Positions 6,123 through 9,910 of a stretch of 9,910 nt of DNA are shown here, piece after piece (the stretch's first letter is position 1; every line of letters starts with the position of its first letter). The DNA comes from Thermoplasmata archaeon. Lineage in GTDB: Archaea > Thermoplasmatota > Thermoplasmata > Thermoplasmatales > Thermoplasmataceae. The DNA is taken from contig JAJZXT010000079.1 of assembly GCA_021806355.1 (NCBI GenBank), forward strand, positions 1 through 9,910, in the 5' to 3' direction. The notes under the pieces are model-generated. The model was not told the origin of the DNA, did no database searches, and saw nothing but the letters and a program-made list of their open reading frames with translations. The position numbers were made by a program, and so were the translations under genes.

Positions 6123-7325
6123 TCAGCCAAAAACCTTTTTAAATCCTTTTTCGAGATCGTTAATCAAATCGTTTATTTCTTCTATTCCCACGCTTAGCCG
6201 GATCAGGCCGTCAGTTATGCCCCTTGCTTCCCTTTCCTTTCTGGGAATGATCTGGTGAGTCATCAGTGCAGGTATTTCTACGAGTGATTCCACTCCACCA
6301 AGGCTTTCCCCAAGTGTGAAGAGGTCGAGGGCTTCCGCGAATTCCTTTGCCTTTGGAGAGTTGAGGGAGAAGCTTATCATTCCGCCGTACCCCTTTGCCT
6401 GCTTCACCTGAATCTTGTTATATTTGGTTCCGGGATTCCCGGGAAAATAGATCCTGTCGACAAATCCTTTCTCCTTCTTTTCCGCCAGGTACCTGAATAT
6501 TTCCATTGCATTATCACAATGTGCCCGCATCCTCAGTGAAAGAGTCTTTATCCCCCTCAGGGTAAGCCATGCGTCAAAGGGTGATGGTACTGCCCCGGTC
6601 GAATTCTGGATAAATTTCAATCGATTGTAAATGGAATCGTCGTTCAGCATTATCGCCCCGCCAATGACGTCTGAATGCCCTCCTATGTACTTGGTCGTGC
6701 TGTGGACAACAATATCCGCACCGAACTTGATCGGGTTTTGAAGATAAGGGCTCATGAATGTGTTATCGACCACTAGCAGTGCGTGGTGTTTTCTTGCAAG
6801 CGCAGATATTTCTGCAATGTCATATACCTTAAGGAGAGGATTTGTAGGCGATTCGATGAGGATCATGTCATACTTGTTCCCTGACATTTCCTTTTCTATT
6901 GCCTCAACATCCGAAAAATCAACCATGTTGATTGCAACGCCAAAATTATTCAGGATCATGTTAAACAGGCGGTATGTCCCTCCATAGACGTCATCTGACG
7001 ATAAGACCTTTGAACCTGACCTGAGAAGCAATGAAACCGCCGTTATGGCTGCCATGCCGGATGAGAATGCAAGGCCATGTTTTGCGCCCTCGATTGAAGC
7101 TAGTGATTTTTCAAGGGCTTCTCTTGTGGGATTATCCGTTCTTGAATAGTCATAACCCTTTGTGGTACCCGGTGAAACCTGTTTATACGTGCTTGTCAGG
7201 AATATGGGAATGCTGACCGCACCGGTATGTTCTTCCGCCTGCTGCCCATCGTGTATTGCCCTTGTCGTAAAACCCGGTTCTTCACCTTTTTTTGAACTCA
7301 AAGCAATCCCTTTTCCTTCATCCAT
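6123..7325 (-). CDS. Cystathionine gamma-lyase/gamma-synthase (Cys/Met metabolism PLP enzyme)
   Basis: 400 residues, full length for this fold-type I PLP family. Landmarks: YSRTDNPTR (60-68; Y60 and R62 contact the neighbouring subunit's PLP phosphate), SSGMAA (88-93), Y114 stacking on PLP in DDVYGGTYRL, ESPTNPLL (158-165), D187 in VVDNTF pairing with the pyridine nitrogen, the Schiff-base lysine K212 in VVHSTTKYIGGHSDV, and the C-terminal SLGGVESLVEIPALMTH and LIRLSVGIE. Lyase (cystathionine to cysteine, 2-oxobutyrate and ammonia) and synthase (activated homoserine plus cysteine to cystathionine) are hard to separate by sequence. The upstream beta-synthase-like gene favours the lyase and reverse transsulfuration. 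The ATG at 7325 lies inside the upstream gene, a 28-base overlap. An internal TTG at 7301, overlapping the upstream TGA and preceded by AAGGAAAAGGG, is a plausible alternative start that would remove 8 unconserved residues. Confidence 0.92.
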   Translation of the reverse strand: MDEGKGIALSSKKGEEPGFTTRAIHDGQQAEEHTGAVSIPIFLTSTYKQVSPGTTKGYDYSRTDNPTREALEKSLASIEGAKHGLAFSSGMAAITAVSLLLRSGSKVLSSDDVYGGTYRLFNMILNNFGVAINMVDFSDVEAIEKEMSGNKYDMILIESPTNPLLKVYDIAEISALARKHHALLVVDNTFMSPYLQNPIKFGADIVVHSTTKYIGGHSDVIGGAIMLNDDSIYNRLKFIQNSTGAVPSPFDAWLTLRGIKTLSLRMRAHCDNAMEIFRYLAEKKEKGFVDRIYFPGNPGTKYNKIQVKQAKGYGGMISFSLNSPKAKEFAEALDLFTLGESLGGVESLVEIPALMTHQIIPRKEREARGITDGLIRLSVGIEEINDLINDLEKGFKKVFG

Positions 7326-8305
7326 TCGTCATTAAATACCTTTGAGGCGTATCTTTCTCCCCTGTCAGGCATTATGACCACGATAAGGCTCTCTTCGGTG
7401 AGCATCTTCGAAAGCTCAATTGCCCCTGCAACTGCTGAACCTGAAGAACTGCCGGCCAGTATCCCTTCCTCATTGGCCAGCCTTCTTGCCATCTGGTATG
7501 CATCCTTGTCGGATATCTTTATGACGTCATCAATCACTTCCATGTTTGCCGTACCGGGAAGGAAGTCCTCTCCTATCCCCTCTGTGAGATATCCCGTATA
7601 GGAATAATCCCTCATGCCTGCCTTCAATTCCTTGTATATTGAGCCTTCAGGTTCAACCGCTATTATCTTAATCTTCCTGTTCTGCTCCTTCAGGAATTTT
7701 CCCAGACCAGAGAGGGTGCCGCCGGTTCCTATTCCCCCAACAACATGGGTAACCTTCCCCCTCGTCTGTTCCCATATCTCCGGTCCGGTTCCCTTGTAGT
7801 GTGCCCTGGGATTTGACTGGTTATAATACTGGTTGGGAAGATATGCCTTCCTCTCCTTCGCAATCTTCTTTGCGACGGTCATATAGTGGTTTTCACTGCC
7901 TGCTGGAGCTTCATCGGGACAAACAACTACCTCAGCACCATAAGCCCTCAGTATGGATCTCTTCTCTTCGCTCACCTTGTCAGGCATGGTAACAACCAGG
8001 TTAAATCCAAGGACCTTGCATGCCATGGCCAACCCAATGCCAGTGTTTCCTGATGTGGGTTCCACTATCAAATCTCCCTTGTTTATATATCCCTTCTTTT
8101 CGGCATCGGTGAGCATGGTAACGCCAATCCTGTCCTTTACTGAACCGCCCGGATTAAATCCTTCCATTTTAAGCAGGATTTTCGGTCTCATTCCTGCTCC
8201 TATCCTTGAAAGGAGAACCAATGGTGTGTGGCCAATTGTTTCCAGAATGTTGGTTGAATACTGAACCTGGGACAGAATACTCCCTGATGAATTTTTCCTT
8301 GCCAT
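7298..8305 (-). CDS. Cystathionine beta-synthase / cysteine synthase (PLP, no regulatory CBS domains)
   Basis: 335 residues, a fold-type II PLP enzyme. K57 in GGSVKDRIG forms the Schiff base, TSGNTGIGLAMA (84-95) binds the substrate carboxylate, GGIGTGGTLSG (190-200) binds the PLP phosphate, and SSSGSA (286-291) lies at the pyridine nitrogen. NQYYNQSNPRAHYKGTGPEI (158-177) and TEGIGEDFLP (241-250) resemble cystathionine beta-synthases more than O-acetylserine sulfhydrylases. The likely reaction is serine (or an activated serine) plus homocysteine to cystathionine, but use of sulfide to make cysteine is not excluded. The protein ends after the catalytic domain, so it lacks the AdoMet-binding CBS pair and the N-terminal haem segment of the human enzyme. 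It is the first gene of a two-gene operon with the gamma-lyase/synthase, together forming a reverse transsulfuration module. The ATG at 8305 follows GGGGTAAGG at suitable spacing. Confidence 0.9.
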   Translation of the reverse strand: MARKNSSGSILSQVQYSTNILETIGHTPLVLLSRIGAGMRPKILLKMEGFNPGGSVKDRIGVTMLTDAEKKGYINKGDLIVEPTSGNTGIGLAMACKVLGFNLVVTMPDKVSEEKRSILRAYGAEVVVCPDEAPAGSENHYMTVAKKIAKERKAYLPNQYYNQSNPRAHYKGTGPEIWEQTRGKVTHVVGGIGTGGTLSGLGKFLKEQNRKIKIIAVEPEGSIYKELKAGMRDYSYTGYLTEGIGEDFLPGTANMEVIDDVIKISDKDAYQMARRLANEEGILAGSSSGSAVAGAIELSKMLTEESLIVVIMPDRGERYASKVFNDEWMKEKGLL

Positions 8306-8334
8306 AATGTGAACCTTACCCCTATAATCCGTTT

Positions 8335-8342
8335 TAATTTAA
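8335..8342 (-). promoter_or_regulatory. TATA-like box for the transsulfuration operon
   Basis: Minus-strand TTAAATTA lies about 33 bases upstream of the ATG at 8305, predicting transcription start around 8312 and a leader of a few bases. A second candidate, ATTATAGG at 8328-8321, is too close to the ATG unless translation starts downstream. Confidence 0.35.
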
Positions 8343-8356
8343 GATTTGCCACGATT

Positions 8357-8368
8357 GAAATATATTTC
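8357..8368. promoter_or_regulatory. 12-bp palindrome between divergent promoters, candidate operator
   Basis: GAAATATATTTC is a perfect palindrome in the 115-base gap between the PLP-enzyme operon and the MscS gene. It is upstream of both predicted TATA boxes, so one bound factor could affect either side. AT-rich palindromes of this size also arise by chance. Confidence 0.3.
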
Positions 8369-8392
8369 GAATTCAGTTCAAATAATAGATGG

Positions 8393-8400
8393 TTTATAAA
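8393..8400 (+). promoter_or_regulatory. TATA box of the MscS-type gene
   Basis: TTTATAAA is a near-ideal archaeal TATA box centred 24-25 bases before the ATG at 8421, predicting a leaderless mRNA. No ribosome site precedes the ATG, as expected for that mode. Confidence 0.65.
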
Positions 8401-8420
8401 TGTAAAAGCGATTAGACATA

Positions 8421-9317
8421 ATGGATGAGAGAAATAACAAACATGTAACAGGTGCCATGTTAGGCATGATCAGCCTGATGATTTCACTTTTTATCCTGAT
8501 ATATGTAATCACTGTTGTGTTTCCCATAATACCTCCCAATTTTTCCAAATACATTAATGTATTTTTTATAGCGTTAATTGTTTATGTTATACTGAAGATA
8601 GTTCTTACCGTAGTAGGAAGATATATTCATCGGTATATGTCCCCGTCGAGGGCTCACCCAATAATGTTTATTGTCGGCATCATTGGCTATTTCATCCTGG
8701 GAGTTGTTGTTCTGGCATCGCTGGGGATCAACGTGTCTTCGCTTATCCTTGGAGGTTCAATCATATCGGTGGTACTTGGCTTAGCCTCACAATCTGTTCT
8801 TGCAAACCAGTTTGCAGGCATACTCCTTACAGTGGTGAGGCCTTTCAGGATAGGTGATTATGTTTTCATCAATACCTGGCAATATGGCGGTGCATATCCA
8901 GTGGTATTTCCCAAATTCTTCTCAGTGGACAGGATTGAGGCAACGGGTTTTGGAGGGCAGGTTACTAACCTCACCATCAACTACACCACATTGAAATTGA
9001 GTTCCGGAGACATTGTCCGGATACCAAATGCCATTGTCATACAGAGCGCCATTATTCTCAGAAAACCCGGGATAACCGTTCAGGCCAGATACGAGATTCC
9101 AAAGTACATTCCTTATGAATCAATAGCAGGCGAAATTGAGAAGAGAACTGCTTCAATGAAAGATTATTCAGGTGAATTTGTGTCATATGTCGATGAGACA
9201 ACAATGAACACCTACATCCTCATTCTTAGGGCAAGGTTCAACGTCATAGTTCCCGATCAAAAGAGAGGTGAGATCATGCTGATGCTTATGTCTCTCATAG
9301 AGCCCATGAAGGTGTGA
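8421..9317 (+). CDS. MscS-family small-conductance mechanosensitive channel
   Basis: 298 residues, close to the length of E. coli MscS. Hydrophobic segments at ~13-37, 43-68 and 80-101 precede the pore helix and its extension, GINVSSLILGGSIISVVLGLASQSVLANQFAGILLTVVRP (split here as 102-121 and 122-141), with the Gly/Ala/Ser packing typical of the MscS pore. RPFRIGDYV (140-148) leads into the cytoplasmic beta domain, which ends with GDIVRIPNAIV (196-206). The remaining ~90 residues fit the alpha/beta vestibule. Such channels open under membrane tension to release solutes on hypo-osmotic shock. One oddity is about 20 extra residues (151-171, rich in Tyr, Trp, Phe, Gly and Pro) between the first beta strand and the RIEATGFGGQVTNL segment, where typical family members have a short turn. 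The gene has its own leaderless promoter and no downstream partner. Confidence 0.9.
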   Translation: MDERNNKHVTGAMLGMISLMISLFILIYVITVVFPIIPPNFSKYINVFFIALIVYVILKIVLTVVGRYIHRYMSPSRAHPIMFIVGIIGYFILGVVVLASLGINVSSLILGGSIISVVLGLASQSVLANQFAGILLTVVRPFRIGDYVFINTWQYGGAYPVVFPKFFSVDRIEATGFGGQVTNLTINYTTLKLSSGDIVRIPNAIVIQSAIILRKPGITVQARYEIPKYIPYESIAGEIEKRTASMKDYSGEFVSYVDETTMNTYILILRARFNVIVPDQKRGEIMLMLMSLIEPMKV

Positions 9318-9405
9318 AAGGCTCTCCACCCATGGGTGCTTCCTCCGGCTTTGACAAAGTGCTTCTCATGTATTTTAGATTCATAAACACGGAAAGGCTG
9401 CCAAT

Positions 9406-9606
9406 TCATTTCTTGTGAACGTGGATTCTGCAGAATCCCATTGGCAGGATTATGAATTCCTTCCCCGAATCAACAGAAAAAATATATGCACCTGAATCCA
9501 CGCCGACAAGCACTCCATCAAATTTAGGGCCGGGAATCAGGTTTTCCTGAGCCTGCCCTAGCAACCATACGGTTACATCCGATCCTAGAAGTTCTGAAAT
9601 ATTCAT
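9406..9606 (-). CDS. Small beta-rich protein, possibly Sm-like
   Basis: 66 residues from ATG at 9606. I do not recognise a named family with certainty. The pattern of a short N-terminal helix (NISELLGSD), strand (VTVWLLG), then KFDGVLVGVDSGAYIFSV and a final EFIILPMGFCRIHVH resembles the Sm fold, where an Sm1-like part (hydrophobic-G-x-L-x-x-x-D) is followed by an Sm2-like part ending in a hydrophobic strand. If so, the protein would form rings and bind RNA, but other small beta-barrel folds fit too. An in-frame TTG at 9624 would add six residues. ATG 9606 is preferred because TTAAAA (9633-9628) is 25 bases upstream, indicating leaderless transcription. A perfect 10-bp inverted repeat spans this start, hinting at repression at the promoter or an RNA hairpin. 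The gene lies alone between the MscS gene and an IS end. Confidence 0.6.
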   Translation of the reverse strand: MNISELLGSDVTVWLLGQAQENLIPGPKFDGVLVGVDSGAYIFSVDSGKEFIILPMGFCRIHVHKK

Positions 9607-9620
9607 GTTACATGAATATT
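9598..9620. promoter_or_regulatory. Perfect 10-bp inverted repeat over the start of the small beta-rich gene
   Basis: AATATTCATG (9598-9607) and CATGAATATT (9611-9620) are exact reverse complements separated by TTA. The element covers the start codon and the predicted transcription start (about -14 to +9) and abuts the TATA box. It has the size and position of a dimeric repressor operator. Confidence 0.55.
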
Positions 9621-9627
9621 CCAAAGC

Positions 9628-9633
9628 GTTTTA
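9628..9633 (-). promoter_or_regulatory. TATA-like box for the small beta-rich gene
   Basis: Minus-strand TTAAAA is centred 25 bases from ATG 9606, matching leaderless spacing seen elsewhere in the window. Confidence 0.4.
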
Positions 9634-9751
9634 ACCTTTGAGCTTTTGAACCTAAATTGAGTGTGATAGCGAAGCTAATGGATCTCGCGTGTTTATCTTG
9701 CAAGAAATGGTAGCTAAAATCGGCAGTTTATGATATTTTTGCCTCCGTTGG
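9634..9751. other. Intergenic stretch without recognised features
   Basis: Between the promoter of the small beta-rich gene and the 25-codon ORF next to the IS end I see no tRNA-like cloverleaf, no strong hairpin, no convincing promoter and no reading frame with recognisable content. Confidence 0.4.
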
Positions 9752-9829
9752 CTACATTCTTTCTTTTGTACCGCTTCTGGATTCTCCTATTGCAGTTTCC
9801 CATGCTGCTGCCTCATCATCAGGTGACAT
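9752..9829 (-). pseudogene. 25-codon ORF next to the IS right end, possible remnant of an interrupted gene
   Basis: A minus-strand frame from ATG 9829 to TAG 9752 encodes a hydrophilic peptide containing DDEAAAWETAIGE and ending SGTKERM. Its composition (acidic, alanine-rich, helix-forming) looks like a real protein tail more than random sequence. The frame is open back through the IS hairpin with no start of its own outside the element end, so it could be the last codons of a gene into which the element inserted. I do not recognise the family. It may equally be chance. Confidence 0.25.
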
Positions 9830-9832
9830 CCT

Positions 9833-9853
9833 CCCACGTCTAAAGAACGTGGG
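9833..9853 (-). repeat. Subterminal hairpin of the IS200/IS605-type right end
   Basis: CCCACGT (9833-9839) pairs perfectly with ACGTGGG (9847-9853) around a 7-base loop. The tnpB stop codon (9842-9840) lies in the loop. This GC-rich stem is the strongest short hairpin in the window. Confidence 0.75.
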
Positions 9854-9910
9854 CTTCCTGCTTCAACCACTTCACTTGCTTTATCCCTTCCTTCTCAAGA
9901 AGGGATAGAG
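9840..9910 (-). CDS. tnpB: C-terminal end of a TnpB RNA-guided nuclease gene (5' part outside window)
   Basis: The minus-strand frame whose first whole codon is 9908-9906 runs for 22 residues (EKEGIKQVKWLKQEAHVL at the end) to TAG at 9842-9840. The KQEA-type tail directly before and inside the end hairpin is usual for TnpB of IS200/IS605 elements. None of the RuvC or zinc-finger motifs is in the window, so the call depends on the tail and on the hairpin that follows. Whether the gene is intact cannot be judged. Confidence 0.55.
   Translation of the reverse strand, partial: LSLLEKEGIKQVKWLKQEAHVL

Larger units (their letters stand above)
9820..9910 (-). mobile_element. Right end of an IS200/IS605-type element (partial)
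   Basis: On the minus strand the sequence holds a tnpB-like C-terminus, then a subterminal hairpin, then GGAGGATGTCA, an arrangement typical of the right ends of archaeal and bacterial IS200/IS605 or IS607-type elements carrying tnpB. The element extends beyond base 9910; its exact outer boundary is not certain and is put near 9820. Such elements transpose without terminal inverted repeats, the hairpin being the recognition signal for the TnpA transposase. Confidence 0.7.
9826..9910 (-). ncRNA. Probable 3' part of an omega RNA (TnpB guide RNA scaffold)
   Basis: In TnpB systems the guide RNA is derived from the 3' end of the tnpB transcript and the element's right end, with the flanking host DNA acting as guide. 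By that rule the scaffold here would span the tnpB tail and the hairpin, ending near 9826, and the guide would be the next 15-20 bases at lower coordinates. No RNA boundary is visible from sequence alone; this is inference from family behaviour. Confidence 0.35.

Noticed and set aside
7374..8264. Plus-strand ORFs of 61-103 codons opposite the cystathionine beta-synthase gene
   Set aside because: They are antisense shadows of a full-length PLP enzyme with intact motifs.
9327..9338. CACCCATGGGTG palindrome after the MscS gene as a terminator
   Set aside because: A palindrome without a loop cannot make a stable RNA hairpin, and no T-rich tract follows.
1..9910. CRISPR array, tRNA or rRNA genes
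   Set aside because: No regularly spaced repeats, cloverleaf-forming segments or conserved rRNA stretches were found on either strand.

Overview
The window looks like chromosomal DNA from a thermoacidophilic euryarchaeon of the Thermoplasmatales type (Thermoplasma / Ferroplasma / Cuniculiplasma relatives). This is inferred from family content: an archaeal tRNA C56 2'-O-methyltransferase, an archaeal ArsR-type regulator, and a four-gene archaeal succinate dehydrogenase operon with a non-classical membrane anchor. The signals also fit: AT-rich TATA boxes about 25 bases upstream of start codons (leaderless transcripts), and GGTGA/GGAGG ribosome sites inside operons. Arg codons are mostly AGA/AGG. 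I cannot name the species.

Layout. 1-1209 (minus): a two-gene operon, an archaeal ArsR-type regulator followed by aTrm56. The aTrm56 gene runs off the left edge and carries a C-terminal HD domain. 1210-1472: divergent promoter region. 1473-2024 (plus): a GNAT N-acetyltransferase, ending one base short of a convergent GtrA-like four-helix membrane protein (2026-2457, minus). 2458-2738: a second divergent control region with inverted repeats, a strong TATA box and a short upstream ORF. 2739-6122 (plus): sdhA-sdhB-sdhC plus a 56-residue two-helix membrane protein, with stop/start overlaps or gaps of a few bases. 6123-8305 (minus): two overlapping PLP-enzyme genes, a cystathionine beta-synthase/cysteine synthase and a cystathionine gamma-lyase/synthase. 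8306-8420: divergent promoters around a 12-bp palindrome. 8421-9317 (plus): an MscS-type channel. 9406-9606 (minus): a 66-residue protein that may have an Sm-like fold, with a perfect 10-bp inverted repeat over its start. 9820-9910: the right end of an IS200/IS605-type element, with the last 22 codons of tnpB, the end hairpin and probably the 3' end of its omega RNA.

How the genes work together. The sdh genes encode a membrane-bound succinate:quinone oxidoreductase linking the citric acid cycle to the quinone pool. The two PLP enzymes together can run reverse transsulfuration (homocysteine + serine to cystathionine to cysteine). The channel would protect against osmotic downshock. The regulator/aTrm56 operon concerns tRNA elbow methylation. 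Nothing here is clearly a wholly new system. The points most worth following are the 23-bp inverted repeat at the Sm-like gene, the leader ORF before sdhA, the unusual sdh anchor pair, the aTrm56-HD fusion, and the IS605 end with its flanking 25-codon ORF.
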